NCBI GenBank assembly: GCA_905220665.1
Contig: CAJNAR010000008.1
Coordinates: forward strand, 310,001-374,000
DNA length: 64,000 bases
Direction of reading: 5' to 3'
Source: Albugo candida
Lineage: Eukaryota; Oomycota; Peronosporomycetes; Albuginales; Albuginaceae
Part shown: positions 32,224-44,883 of the stretch, piece after piece
Numbering within the stretch: position 1 is the first letter of the stretch
Layout: each line of letters opens with the position of its first letter
Made by a program: the position numbers and the translations under genes
Notes under the pieces: generated by a model
What the model saw: the letters and a program-made list of their open reading frames with translations, nothing else
The model's database searches: none
What the model was told of the DNA's origin: nothing

Positions 32224-35139
32224 TTAGACGCGTTTCTGATGATTTGGCGTTACGACAATCAGACGTACGGCAACGAAAAACAAAAGTGGAAAGAACACAA
32301 TTTGAGCGTTCACAATTCCAAAATGAGAGATCGAGTTGCCAATTTCCTTCCAACTTCCTTCATTTCGCACCAAAAACAAAAAATGCAACGCCAATACATC
32401 AGAAAACAACACAACCAAAATGAAGTAATTCCACGCAGATGCGATAGTACGCGATGTGTCAACAGACACTTTCAGAGTCGAGTTCTGACGCGCTGACTTG
32501 TTTGTTGCCACAATCACATACAATGCGCATATAACAACGACAAACGGAATCAGAATTTTGAAAATTAGCAATGCTCCCATCAAAAATGGCGCAAAAATTG
32601 TCACAAATCGATACGTTGACGAAATCTCAAAACTGCTCATACTCGCAACATTCCCAGTGCCAAAAAAAGCGATTTTGACCAAAAGAAGGAAAATAAATGC
32701 CCGTCGACACTCAATTTTTTGGCTAATTGGCTCTCCATGTCGCTGGCATCTCATACTCTTTTCTTCCATTTCGATCCAAGCGATGCAAATCAAGCACAAT
32801 GCGATGTAAAATATAACTTCGTATGATATGCTTAATAGAATATACGCCGGCGCAAAAGCCCCTGCAATTTGGAACCATTGATACGTCAACGACGCCGTCT
32901 TCTCATAACGCGCTCTGAAGAAAGCGAAAGCGATAGGACCGAAGCAAATAATCCAATTCGAAATTGTCAGCGCGGAATTTGGTTTGCTTTTTGCGTGAAG
33001 ATACATCATCGTCCACTGCAGCGTAAGAAGTGATACTGAAATCCAAAGCACATTCATCGAATCGAATTCATAAAAGCGTTTGGCCATTTGGAGGAAAATA
33101 ATGAAAAGAACACCACCCAAATGAACTAAAATGAGAGAATCTCCGTATTCTGATGGCAAAAATGGAAAGATCATAATGAGTGTACATGCTACACGCCAAC
33201 TTTTTGACCAGAAAGTATACGCTTTGTCGTTCTCATGCTGGAAATATGGCGGGCGTATAGCCAACAATGCGAATACGACACCAAATACAGCTCTGTGATG
33301 ATATCCGATTACGATCATTTCCAAACAACCAAAAATGGCCGCAAGCATCAATATCGATGATCGTGTAATGTACTTACAATACGCCTTGATGACATCCAAA
33401 TGGAGAGATACAAGTTTCCACACATATCTCCAGAAAAGTATCGGGAAGCTCACATACAAATAGTATGTGAATGGCGAGTGCTCCAACGCGAGATAGAACG
33501 ATGTCGATAATAACGCAATCACCAACAAAAGATCGATCCCTTTACGATTCGATTTTGAATCGATACTGTGTACGATCTGCAAGACACCAAAGGAAGTTGC
33601 GATATTCTCATCACGAGCGATAAGGAATGCCAACAATAAGATCGTCATCCATCCAAGGTATCCCAATACAATTGTAGCAAGAAGGAACACCCAGTCATAT
33701 CGCTGCAGATACGTCAACGCATCCAGGCAAACACCAATTAATTCTTGCGACATTTCTTCAACTTTATCATACTCATTTTCATCCCATAATTGTCGCACTT
33801 GATCCAAAGCTTTTGGAAATACCGATTGAAATTGCTGATGCGGTTTGAAGGCAAATAGCGTATGTGACTCCTTCTCGTGCTGTTTTTTAAGAACGTGCAA
33901 ATACATTTGCTCCGCATTGGAGAGAACTGCTTTTGCCCGATATCGACCGCGTGAAAGATAAGCAAACGGTAAGACTCCAATCGAGTTTCGAGGGTATGGG
34001 ATTCCCAGCAATGAACTCGCCAAAGCTGCGATGTCTGCCTGCATCACGTCTTTTCGAGCATATCCCTGTAAATCCCAATATAATCTCGCATCTTTCTCTT
34101 CTCTTTGCTGTGCGTCCAACTGCGCTTCAATCTGATGCTTGGATTGACTCGGAACATCCATCACAAAATTTGTATCATCGGAATGCTCCACATGAGATGA
34201 CTTCGCAATTCCTGCTCCCCATACAATCAAGGGGGTTCGCGTATTTGCTGGATCCCCATCTCCATGTGCTCCTTTATTACTCATTCCATGATCAGCAGTA
34301 AAGACGTATGCTGTCTGAGCATCGTGTGCATAAAACTCGTCCATCAAATGAACCGTTTTTTCTACCAATCGATCGACAATTGCGATATTCTCCAAGTAAT
34401 CGCGTGATTGCGGACGATGTGCGTGTCCATTGGTATCGATTCCGAGATAATGACAGAAGAAAATCACCTGTGAGGAATGCAGCTTTTCCATCAAACTCTC
34501 ATCGTCGGTGGCATTCGTAAAAATCTCATTCAAATTCGTATACACCCATTCGTCCAACGCCGAGGCATTATTCGATGCAAAATCTTCGGCTTCACTGCCG
34601 TATGTAAACGCATGTGTCGAAGAAATATGACGCGTAAACATTGGGACAATATCCGGACTTCCAAGCAGCCAGCTCTGTCGACTGTGATTGAATATGGAAT
34701 CGAATTCTACTGGATTGTCTTGCCATCCTTTAGTGACAGCACTCACATCCTCATACATTCCCGCAAATAGAGCAACGTGTCCTGGTCGAGATTCTGTCGG
34801 TACTCGCGTGTGTGACACGCCCCAACTTCCATTGAACTGAATGATATTCCGCAAAAACGGTATTCGAGTACCGTTGATACCGTCTTCAACGTGATGTTCA
34901 AATACTTTATCCGCTCGACATCCATCCGCGACGAAAATAACAACTCGTTTTGCAGGTGCTTGCATTCCATTTGAAGCGATTCCGTCTGTGTAGTGAATCA
35001 CTGGGATATCATGGACAACGGGCGACTTGAAGTAGATATCAAAGATACTGAGAACGTAGATGATGTGGAAAATGACACCTAGAATCAGTAAACTGCGTAC
35101 TCCATCGACGATAATGGGAGCAGATTTGATGCGCTCCAT
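32224..35139 (-). CDS. PIGN: GPI ethanolamine phosphate transferase 1 (PIG-N/MCD4)
   Basis: Single exon, 971 aa, close to the usual family length. An N-terminal signal-anchor helix (SLLILGVIFHIIYVLS) precedes a lumenal alkaline-phosphatase-like domain. The metal and nucleophile blocks are FVADGCRADKVFE (near 67-80), RVPTESRPGHVALFAG (catalytic Thr in PTES), GIDTNGHAHRP and FTADHGMSNKGAHGDGDP. About a dozen membrane segments follow from roughly residue 480 to the end. The enzyme adds ethanolamine phosphate to the first mannose of GPI precursors in the ER. The gene is convergent with the FYVE gene. Confidence 0.95.
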   Translation of the reverse strand: MERIKSAPIIVDGVRSLLILGVIFHIIYVLSIFDIYFKSPVVHDIPVIHYTDGIASNGMQAPAKRVVIFVADGCRADKVFEHHVEDGINGTRIPFLRNIIQFNGSWGVSHTRVPTESRPGHVALFAGMYEDVSAVTKGWQDNPVEFDSIFNHSRQSWLLGSPDIVPMFTRHISSTHAFTYGSEAEDFASNNASALDEWVYTNLNEIFTNATDDESLMEKLHSSQVIFFCHYLGIDTNGHAHRPQSRDYLENIAIVDRLVEKTVHLMDEFYAHDAQTAYVFTADHGMSNKGAHGDGDPANTRTPLIVWGAGIAKSSHVEHSDDTNFVMDVPSQSKHQIEAQLDAQQREEKDARLYWDLQGYARKDVMQADIAALASSLLGIPYPRNSIGVLPFAYLSRGRYRAKAVLSNAEQMYLHVLKKQHEKESHTLFAFKPHQQFQSVFPKALDQVRQLWDENEYDKVEEMSQELIGVCLDALTYLQRYDWVFLLATIVLGYLGWMTILLLAFLIARDENIATSFGVLQIVHSIDSKSNRKGIDLLLVIALLSTSFYLALEHSPFTYYLYVSFPILFWRYVWKLVSLHLDVIKAYCKYITRSSILMLAAIFGCLEMIVIGYHHRAVFGVVFALLAIRPPYFQHENDKAYTFWSKSWRVACTLIMIFPFLPSEYGDSLILVHLGGVLFIIFLQMAKRFYEFDSMNVLWISVSLLTLQWTMMYLHAKSKPNSALTISNWIICFGPIAFAFFRARYEKTASLTYQWFQIAGAFAPAYILLSISYEVIFYIALCLICIAWIEMEEKSMRCQRHGEPISQKIECRRAFIFLLLVKIAFFGTGNVASMSSFEISSTYRFVTIFAPFLMGALLIFKILIPFVVVICALYVIVATNKSARQNSTLKVSVDTSRTIASAWNYFILVVLFSDVLALHFLFLVRNEGSWKEIGNSISHFGIVNAQIVFFPLLFFVAVRLIVVTPNHQKRV

Positions 35140-37548
35140 GAAAAATGATAAAGTGATACTAATCGAGTGTGTACGGTACGTCCTGAATCCTTGTTAAGAG
35201 GGTGTTGAGATTGATATAAGGATAGGGATGTGCCTCGAGCGCTGCCTATTTAGTGTGCACGATAGGATGACTTGTATTGAGGATAAGTGGACGTGAAGAA
35301 TCAGTCAGTATTTCGGGTGCTTCCTTACAGTCAACCTATCCAAATTTCTCAGTATGGACACGTGCTTTTGATTTGTCGGCATCACATTTCAAAGGATACG
35401 GCAGCTGAGAATCTACACTTTTTGCTGACATACATCAGAAGCCTTCACAATTCTTTATACCTCCATCCATGTTGCGTCAACATTTCGTGTCTGGTTGATC
35501 ATGCGATACTCAACAACAAAAGATCGACAACGATAAATTCTTCCGTAATTTTTGATATATCCACGTCATAGATTTCGACATTGAGTGCGAATACTGAATT
35601 CGACACCATCTTTTCCAGTGCAAAACGAGCATGCTGACGTCTTTGGACACGTTGACATCCTTAAAGTAAACTTTAGCGCTGGCAATCCAATCAACTAATA
35701 TAGCACTCTGCTCGTTGTAAAGTCTCTGTTGACTTCGGAGCGCACATCGTTCAAGTTTGCCCCATTCGACGTACCGAAATTGTTTCTCTTTCAACTCGGA
35801 ACGCATCAATCGTATCCGCATAGCCCACGTTAACTTTCAACTGACCCAAATCTTCGTAGCCAAACATCCCATCAACTTACAATACGGAGATACTGAAAAA
35901 AACAGTCTTATTCGCTCACGATAATTTCCATATTGATGCTTTGTCAAAATTGGAATCCTACAAGCTGCCTTTGACAGTCCTTTATATGTGGAATTGCTCT
36001 CGTATCCAAAATGTTTACAAGTCAGGTAGCAATATGTTGCGAGTCGATTCTCAAATAAGGTTACTGGCTTCTCTGCCGCACGCACTGAGCACGTATCGAA
36101 AGTTTCGCATGATTTTGATTTCAAGACACTCAAAAGATTCGACACAGCACGTGCAGATCATATATTCTCAAGGTCCCGTAAACGGCTTTTCTCTGATAGT
36201 CGAGTCTGACCTTCATTGATGGTTAGCAAGATGCCACGATTTATTCGGATATATCGTGACAAGAAACCTTTCAGAAATATACTAAAAACTACTTGAGGTC
36301 GCCATCTATTGTACAATTGCCATCTTTGTAAAGCTCAGACACAATTTCTCAAGGCCTCTGCAGTGCATCTGATTGTCGGATAGAACGTGGGATGTAATTC
36401 TAGAAGATATCATGATCAAAATGAAGTGTCTAGAGCCAGGGTCATGCCGCTGGGATTGTTGATACGAGCCCAGATACGTGATGATGTGACCCTCACGGGA
36501 TAACTACCAATGTACTCGCGTAGCAGATGAACTTTTCGCTTTTTTTATTAGCAGACTAAACGACTTTTACAGCCACTATAAATGACGGTCGCAGAATGCA
36601 GCACATTTACGCAAAAAGCGAGGATAGCTTTATCACACCCACTCCATCAAAACCCCCGCAGATTTGTTTTCAATCGAATGTAATTAGCATTCTCTGCAGA
36701 TTGAGCATTTGAGTCGTCACCCGTTTTGGAATGCGGTTTTGAGATGTTAAGCATTTCTTGGTCTCAATTTCGATTGATTTATGCATTTGCGTGTTCTCTA
36801 CTAAACACATCTCTCTAGAAACTCAAATTTTTTTATGCAGCTATTTCATTCAATACACAGATTGCGGTGCGCAGGTGTTTACTTGGCGATCTGTAGGTGT
36901 GTTTTGAGTCACGACAAAAGGCACAGAAAATGAAAGATTTAAGTATTATGTAGAATTTTGACAGCATAAGCAGACAACTGGTTTACGAAAAGCTCAAATC
37001 TGAGATTCAAAATCGTTGCTTGCATAAAAATGTGAAAGATAGATTGGTCATTGGCTTTGTTGAAGAAAACAAATGTCATATGCGAATAAAAAAGCCTCAA
37101 GCAACGAGAATCCTACCACTGCCATATAGGAGGCCTGACAATAGTTACTATGCAGTAAGTTTTGGTCCACAGTGTTTGTTTGAGCTTATTAGCTAACAGG
37201 AGAATTTGCTACCCTATTTGAGGCAGTAGCAGCATGCAGGGTATTCATCGATGTCAAGATGCCAAAGTTGATCAGTTCGGATTGTATCACTGTTGTTTAC
37301 CAGCACGAAACTCAGATCGATACATTACGAGATGCACTTTGCTTTAGTAGCGCTATATGAAATGCCAAAGATCTACGTGTCAAACGGTAACTATTTGCTC
37401 GATTTCATGATGCATTATCGACTTGGTGATTGATGGAGCCAACGAAAGAGATGACGTGGTAGCTATTACTCAGAACATATATTGTCACACAATTATCTGT
37501 AAAATATATCAAATGACACAAAACACAATTATTGGCAATGCACAAAAA
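35140..37548. other. Gene-poor region with two weak minus-strand ORFs
   Basis: Minus-strand ORFs at 35510-35821 (charged, RSELKEKQFRYVEWGKLE) and 35837-36145 (ATYCYLTCKHFGYESN) look protein-like and might be two exons of one small gene, since a GTAAGT donor lies near 35880 between them. I could not fix the splice or name a family. From 36150 to 37548 nothing is supported. Confidence 0.35.
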
Positions 37549-37971
37549 TTACCAGCGGCCATGTCTTCCACCTCGACGTCCATCCCATCCACCTCGGCGT
37601 CCATCCCATCCACCTCGACGTCCATCCCAACCGCCTCGACGTCCATCCCAACCGCCTCGACGTCCATCCCAACCACCTCGACGTCCATCCCAACCACCTC
37701 GACGTCCATCCCAACCGCCTCGACGTCCATCCCAACCGCCTCGACGTCCAAACCGGCTTTGTTCTGGGTCAAGTTGCTCATCTTGCTCAGCGGTAGAGTC
37801 CTCGTTGAGAGAGAGCTGCTTCTGCATCGTATCTTCTGAATTTATATCTATTGACCATATCGCATCAGAATCAAATTTTCCATATAAATCTTACAACACG
37901 AATATACCGGAATTTGAAGATGCTAATGAAGCGCCAATCATCGTCGCCACTAAGAACAGATAAGATTTCAT
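37549..37971 (-). CDS. Small secreted Gly/Arg/Trp-rich repeat protein, copy B (two exons)
   Basis: Exons 37971-37908 and 37847-37549, 120 aa. Exon 1 encodes a signal peptide (YLFLVATMIGASLAS). A 59-bp intron in phase 1 sits at exactly the same codon as in copy A (153-442). Exon 2 carries the acidic segment (INSEDTM, LDPEQSRFG) and then eight WDGRRGG units, ending GRHGRW as in copy A. The differences between units that I could see are synonymous, which suggests selection on the peptide. The product is predicted to be secreted and strongly basic with evenly spaced Trp. The function is unknown, and no known effector motif (RxLR, CRN, CHxC) is present. Confidence 0.85.
37567..37734 (-). repeat. 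Eight 21-bp tandem repeats coding WDGRRGG
   Basis: Eight uninterrupted 21-bp units lie within exon 2 of the secreted repeat protein. Variation is limited to third codon positions such as GGT/GGC/GGA and CGT/CGC. Copy number probably varies between strains through slippage or unequal exchange. Confidence 0.9.
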
Positions 37972-39253
37972 TGTGCTTAGTACTGCTGAAAATCCAAAGT
38001 GAGTTTGTCAATCATCCCATTGGTACTGTGAAAGTCTCTTAGAAAGTTCAGGGAAGAACATTCCAATAAAAAACGCGCAAAAGCGTTACAACCTGCTGAT
38101 CTTAACATTATTGCAACGGGTCGATCATAGTGTTCGATCTGTATACTATCATCTATCTTACCCGCTTGTATTGTCCAGTACAAAAATCGCTTATTTATGT
38201 GTGCTTCTCTGTAATAGACAACAAGCACAAATCCATAGACAGTTCAGACTGTTCGTATCCAAATCAAATCCCAAAATTGTATCAGCTGTTTAGCATTCTG
38301 ATAGCACAGATGCTTCAAACGAAATATACTCCGAACGCGATCCGATCGACGACTTTTAGTAGTCGTAATGCGGTCTCTCTTCGGCTTTCATTCGGAAAGT
38401 TCGCTCTTCCACAATTAGTGTCAAGCTGTTAGTCATATTATGATTTACTTACTGGACGAACGAGTGCATATGTTGCGCTAATACTTCCGTTTACACAACT
38501 TAATTTCGCCACTTCTGGCTTCAAGTGTTACACAATCAGATAAAAGCTTCGATTCTTTCTAATGGAACAAGGCTATCCTACAAATGCATACAGTAATATT
38601 ATCATGATTTCCGACATCGTCTCGTGTTCTTTGCAGCTTTTATGGCAAAAGATATTGGTGACCTGTGGAAGGCCGAATGTCACTAGAATTCGAGTGGTTA
38701 AACCACCCAGATATATATTATAGGCTTCTATGTTCATCTTTGCAGTATCAGGTCAGACAGAATCAAAGTTGCTTGAGGTCACTTCCGCTCTCAGGTTAAA
38801 TTTTCTACGCTGATAGTGACACTGATTATCAAGCGCGAGTAAAAGACTAATTGTATGGAATAGTCTATACAATTGCCAACGTAATGTTGATGCCAAGTAG
38901 CAAATGTCATAGTGTGCAATATGATGAGATTTGACGATTCTTTGGTCTTATGACCGAGTAGAAAGCTTCTCTTGACGCATGATCTCAGATGCATTCAATT
39001 TTGTATTCTCGTCCTTTGCAGTGGTCTCTACGTACCAATTTGTATGGAATCAATAGCTCAGAGACCATTTGAGATGAAACGATCTATCGATGCATTACCG
39101 TATGTGAATTATGACAATAGGATTCGTCCAACACGTTTTATCGCAGTGAATTTCTGAATTTCTTCGATTGCAATGGAGTCGCATTGTCCCCGCACTTACT
39201 AACTCGAACTTTCAAAGTTCGGTGTACAACAAAAGCCGCGAAAATCGCATGAA
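37972..39253. other. Intergenic stretch
   Basis: Only short ORFs without recognisable features were seen. It should include the promoters of the copy B repeat gene (leftward) and the ATAD5-like gene (rightward). Confidence 0.4.
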
Positions 39254-41647
39254 ATGAACGACCAAATCGTCGAACAAATTGACGCGGAAGATGACGATGC
39301 ACTGTTCTCAGATGGACGATATCCAAAGATTCGATCCACACCTATGAAACAAAGACGTAAACAAAGTAAATTTGACTGTGGAAAGAGTAAATACTCGCAA
39401 TCTTCCATGACCTCTTTTTTGCATGAAGAGAGTCCTATGCGCATTGATGAACCTACCGATAATACAATTCTTACACACAAAAGAAGCAGAAAGCAGCACA
39501 CTGCAATTAAGACAAGAGAACCCAATCGATGGACACAACGCCGTCTTTTTCCAGCAGCAGATAGCAATAATGAAGAATTCGACTTCAAGCGATCACTTTC
39601 TTCGACTCAATTTGATGAAATATCAGATACAAATGAAAATCTTTTGGCAAATTCCAATGAAAGAATTGTTATATCGAATTTGAAATTACAAAGTCGGCGA
39701 TTTTTGAACCAAATTTGCTTACAATTTCCGCCCATTCAGCACATTGTCACATCAAAAGTCCATGCTACATGTTTGAAGTTTCGACATATAAAATCAGTCA
39801 TAAAAGTCGTCAGTACGAACGAGGCGTTCAAGTGGGACAGCAATGCGTGGCTTACAAACTCGAGAGAGTCTGAAGAATCCAGTTTGATGCAAACGTTTAG
39901 AGAGCGTTTGATCCGATTGTGGTCCAACTTTATTGATTCAGAAATCCTTGATTGTACAATTGACCAAATGGTATCTCGTCTTACAGAGGTTTCTGGTTTG
40001 GAACCATCCAGAATCAAAAGTATACTTGAGGTGCTAGCATTATCGAGGGAAACAAGCGAGTCAAAATCTAACTTGACGTTATTAGACAAGTACTTCCCGA
40101 TACAACCGACTGGGTTGGTTGGAAATGAAAGTAGTAATGTCGCGTTTCAGTCATGGCTGCAATCTCATCGAACGACTGACATGTCTTCTGAATCCGAGTC
40201 TGAGTATGGTACTATGAAAAGTATGACCAAACAATGCTCCGGTATTCTTGTATTAAGTGGAGCTTCTGGTGTGGGCAAGTCTGCTCTTGTTCACTCGAGT
40301 GCAAATGCATTGGGTATCAATGTGATTGAAGTCAATTTTGGTCAGCACCGTTCAAGAAAAGTCATTTCAGATATCATTGGAGAAGCAGCACAATCGAAAT
40401 GCATCATGTCGGAACTCTCCTCACCAAAAGATTTGACGCTACTTCTTTTTGATGATGTAAGCATGACAATTGGATCGCACTTTGATTTCGTGACTGATGT
40501 TCCATTCAGGTTGATATCGATTGCGATCAAGATAAAGGCTTCATTTCGGCAATTTGTGAGGTCGCGGCTCAGTCAAAGTGTCCCGTTGTAGCGACATGCA
40601 CAAAAAGTCCCTTGGATCTCAGGAAGTACGTACAAGTCTCGATGAAAGCGTTAGAGCAAAGCGAATGCTGTCTATATCTAGCGATTATGGCATTTTTAGA
40701 GCGTATTCCGATATCGTACCAACTCATTCGGATGGTGACAGCTGCTTTTCGATGTAATATTCGAACATCGGTACATTTTATTCAAATGTATCTTCCAATC
40801 TTTAATCAGCAAAGTTGCTGTCGACGTCTCCTCGAAACGGATAAGATGGATCCAATAGTGTGGCAATCACATTGCACCGATCGCATTCAGTTTCTCCTTA
40901 CTCCATTTGTCACCTGGGGAGATACTCTGCGTCCATATTCCTTTCTTTGTTTGCGAAAAGTAAAGGAAAAGCCGAGTACTTTACTCGAAGATTCAGCCAC
41001 GAAGCTGATCAAGACCATCGATGTCCAGATGTTACGGGCTCTAACACAATGGATCGATGATGTTAGCTTAATGACACATTGGGATGAGGTATGGGATGCT
41101 GTATGAGATGTGAACGACTCATATTTGAGCTGTCAAGCAGGTTGTCAGTACATCAGGCAAATTTTCAATGCAGAGGATTTGTGTGGAAATGGATGTAATG
41201 GCACTTCGACGGCTTTCATCGATGCGTTCCACGTCATATTCCATGACACTCGACTTTGGAAACACTACATGTCACAGGTCAATGAGATCAATTCGTGCTT
41301 TATAAGCCTCATACCATTACGATAGTAAAGTAGGAGCATTGGAATGGAGAGCACACTACGAAATTTAAAGAAGCACTTCCAAACGTCTCAGACAATGTGA
41401 GTGATGTTCAATTATGCAAATGGGGAGTGATGGGCCTTACCGTAGAGCAAATTTGAATCGACGCGCCATCGTCTTGGACTACTTTCCATATATGAACCAA
41501 ATGGCAACAGCGACCGAGTGTGCACAACATTGTCGGACGAATCGAAAGGTATCGAGAAGAAATCATTACTTGAAGGAGACTTTGCCGACAATGGAAATGC
41601 TGAAAGATCTCAAAGCACTTGAATGTGACTTTTCATCCATCACGTAG
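39254..41647 (+). CDS. ATAD5/ELG1-like RFC-type AAA+ protein
   Basis: Five-exon model: 39254-40456, 40510-41100, 41141-41277, 41334-41396 and 41446-41647, giving 731 aa. The N-terminus is disordered and carries a PIP-box-like SSMTSFLHE. The AAA+ module has Walker A GASGVGKSALV and a Walker B segment that becomes LLLFDDVDIDCDQDKGFI once the first intron (53 bp) is removed. VVATCTKSPLDL resembles the sensor 1 strand, and the C-terminal helical part ends with NRRAIVLDYFPYMNQM. The family forms an RFC-like complex with RFC2-5 and unloads PCNA after replication. The introns are 53, 40, 56 and 49 bp. The last three exons are less certain but keep phase throughout. Confidence 0.75.
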
Positions 41648-44244
41648 TAGTGTGACTTTTCATCGAACGCTTATTGAGGCTATTTACAATCCTGCGCTTT
41701 TGAGGTGCAGTGAGCAAGAAAAGAACTTCAATTACCAATATGCTACAAACTGCGCCATGGGGAAATTCCAGAGCTGACTCCTGTTGGACGATATGTCAAA
41801 GAATCCGAGTTGTTTGACTTTCAGAGGTGTCAGCCACGTCGACGTACTAAAAACGTGGAAAACGAAGACTCCTTTCTGTGCATTGATTGCCTGTGATTTC
41901 AATTGAAAGAAAGCGCGCCGGAAACCTGTTCAGGCACATTTTTAGCCTATCATTGGATCTCTCTTTTACATTGAATGCATCAAAGTGCAACGATACTGCT
42001 GTCGTCGTCGTACTTAAGACATGAGATACTGAACTTTCTCCAACCATACGAAATGATTGTGATTTCGCACTTTGTGCCCTTCCGCCCTCCTGCGGCCATT
42101 ACTCAGCACGAGGGCCATCCATAACGGCGCTGATGCTTTATCTGACTCACGACTCCTTTATATTTACTTTCTACTCGTTCTGATCAACCATTATGCTCAA
42201 AAAGTTACTTGCTTTGCACTTTTCTCACAACATCCGCACGCGAAATGAGGACAACCAATGACCATTTTCTCTTGGCTTCGTAGTATAAGGCTCATTACAA
42301 GTAACGTCATTATTGGCTATACAATTTCTACGGTAAAATGATCGTATGCTTTTGAAAACGAAGGACGTTAATGAACAGCCAAAAACGTTCGTCTTCATCC
42401 AGGAGCAGAGTTTCCTGCTTGTCGTTTATTTAGCATTACAACCCATGGAGTAAGAGGAAAACATGTGGCGTCTTGAAGGCTTCCTTCCGCAAGTTGGTCG
42501 AAGAATTGCAATTGTATTCGATTAGAAGATAATAAGTGGTTACGATACCTTCCTGGCTATGTAGGCGACGAACCCAGGAAGACGTCGTAATGCCGAGAGA
42601 GACATTGAGTGATCAGACGACTACTTAATAGAGCTAAAAGCCCCAGAGCTCACACGTACGGGTCGCACAACTGAAATAAATGACACAGTCGACTTCGGAC
42701 AAGCAACAATGCAAAGACGAATTTTACATATCGCTTTCTGATCAGAGAGTTAATGCGAAAAATATGAAATTGAATTTTTGAAGCGTACTATCTACGAAAG
42801 TTCTCGTGTCTTCATTCATGACCGCTACTTATATAGTCTCTGACGTTGAGCATTATCTGTCCGTAATACTGGCAACGTCAAGTAAATCGAGCAACATCCT
42901 TATGAATGTCTTATATCAAAAAAAAGTATTCCATTTGCATGTCTATATCGGTGGAATTGCACTGATATGCCGTTTGTATCAAATCAGCTACCGTTACGAG
43001 CCTATCAACGCAAACGTGTAATTGACATGCGTATCATTTAAAATGCCTCGCTTCCTCAACGTGCTGTGGTCCAATCGATCGCAAGGTTTCCAATTCGTAA
43101 CAGCTCGTCAAGTGGTTGTAAAGACGATTAGCCAATTTGGAATTACAAAGTTGAGGAGATGACAGAAGCCGAGAACTGGCGGTGGAAGGCTCTCAGGTAC
43201 TTGCCTCTTACTTATGTAAAAGATATCACGATTCCATCAAGGATGAACGACGACATTAGTCGAGACATAGAGATATGTTATATGACAGAACTTTCCCCGG
43301 TTGAGTGCTAAGCATGATAAGTCACATCAGCCGCTGTGTGCAGAGATCAGAATAGATGATCCGGCCATATTCGAGTCTCATGGAGCCTCTTCTCGAACGC
43401 AATCTAGATTGTAAAGAACTCGTAAGCCCCGGTCCGACCAATGCAAGATCCGATAGATGGACGTTCTTGAGTACTTGCGACTTTAAGAAGAGTACATATT
43501 TTGTGATCCCAACCTAATCGGGGAAAGACGAGTACCATGATGTAAGATACAGCTTAGTGCACGATACTCACTAGAGCAAAGAATAAGACATATGGCATTT
43601 GGTTCTTTCGGCAACTCAAAGCTCGTAAGGATTCTAACGCTCCAAAGTCGCCTCTTTTACAAAGCATAAGAGCTTCCGCTATTGAGTGAAGCAATTGTGT
43701 GTTCGTCGCAGCTCACACCGTTGGGTACAAAGATTTAGAACGATTATATACGGGTATGTCCGAGAAGAGGTGGGACTTCTGGACAGGAGCGTGTCAGTCT
43801 GGATGATAATTACATGGTAAGAAGCAGCAAGCAATTACAGTAGAGGGAATGTATAATGTGAGAAACTTTCGCGATCAAGCTACGGTTGCCGAATTGTATC
43901 TGTGGGAATGGTAAACACGTTAAGGAGATGGAAGCAGCCCTAAAGTGAACAAGGTACTTAGTTTGCTGTTGTGGATGAAATAAAAAAGTATACTGCTTTA
44001 ATAGCGCACCTCGGCTAAAGTGGCAAATACTGTTGAGCTAAGATCTCTTTATTTCTACGTTCTTACAAAAAATCTCAGCCGAGTCGCTCATTACTTCAAC
44101 GGTATAGTTGCCTGAGGCTGTTCGATGGAAGCGACAGGTTTGTAAGCTGTCGTTCGACCTTCGCGTCTTCCTACGACAGATACTTCCAATTCACTCCACA
44201 AGTACCAACGAATACTTCCATCAATCGTGGGATATTGCGGTGAA
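41648..44244. other. Long gene-poor stretch
   Basis: About 2.6 kb with no ORF over 75 codons and no recognised domain. Just after the ATAD5-like stop, segments such as ALLRCSEQEKNFNYQYA are readable and could be a further decayed exon or trailing coding sequence. No transposon ends were noticed. Confidence 0.4.
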
Positions 44245-44883
44245 ATGTCAAGAACCATCAACGAAGAGTCAACAATTAAGCGGTGGTTCGTGTCATTGTT
44301 TTTTGCTGCATTCGCAGGCATTCGCGAAGAAGTAAATGTGGATTTAGTTTTTGATATCACAGCTTCTCAGGTGCCACAGAAATGAAGTAACAATTCGCCT
44401 TACATTTACCGAACAGTATTCGACACCTATTCATATGGACACAATCGCGCTTACCAGGCTTCAATCGAGGCTATGGAAACAGAAGACATGTGAATCCAAC
44501 GAACTGCGCTACGCGGCGCAATCGAAAACGAATGAAACATTATTGGACACGGGTACCTGAACTTTTTGAGAAAGAGGTCGGCGGACTAATAAGAGATGCG
44601 ATTCAGGCAGTCTCTCTCATCCATAAAGCTTGTGTCAGATTATTTGTTGAAGTTGCTTCAACTGTCCAAAGGAACAAGACTATCAACATTATCCAAACAG
44701 GAAGATAGAAAATATCAACTAGCTTTGTATTGGTCTTTTACTCCAAGTACATGCGAAATGCGCTGCAAATGGTCTGTAATTGTGGAAGAAAGTCCAATGT
44801 CATTATCGGTTGCCAAAATGGCTTACGATACAGCCCGCATGGACTTCAATTTTTTTTTGCACGCTCGTAAAGAATGCATATAG
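44245..44883 (+). CDS. Hypothetical protein, tentative three-exon model
   Basis: Exons 44245-44370, 44417-44552 and 44594-44883 join in frame to 183 aa with introns of 46 and 41 bp. The product starts with a hydrophobic N-terminal stretch (RWFVSLFFAAFAGIR), which could be a signal anchor, followed by a mixed helical protein with several Cys. No family was recognised. The first exon has no in-frame Met further upstream. The model rests on splice borders and phase only. Confidence 0.3.

Noticed and set aside
37423..37839. Plus-strand ORF with SIPTAST repeats and another with RRPSQPP repeats
   Set aside because: These are the antisense frames of the 21-bp repeat in copy B of the secreted protein gene. 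The minus-strand frame has a signal peptide, intron and paralogue.
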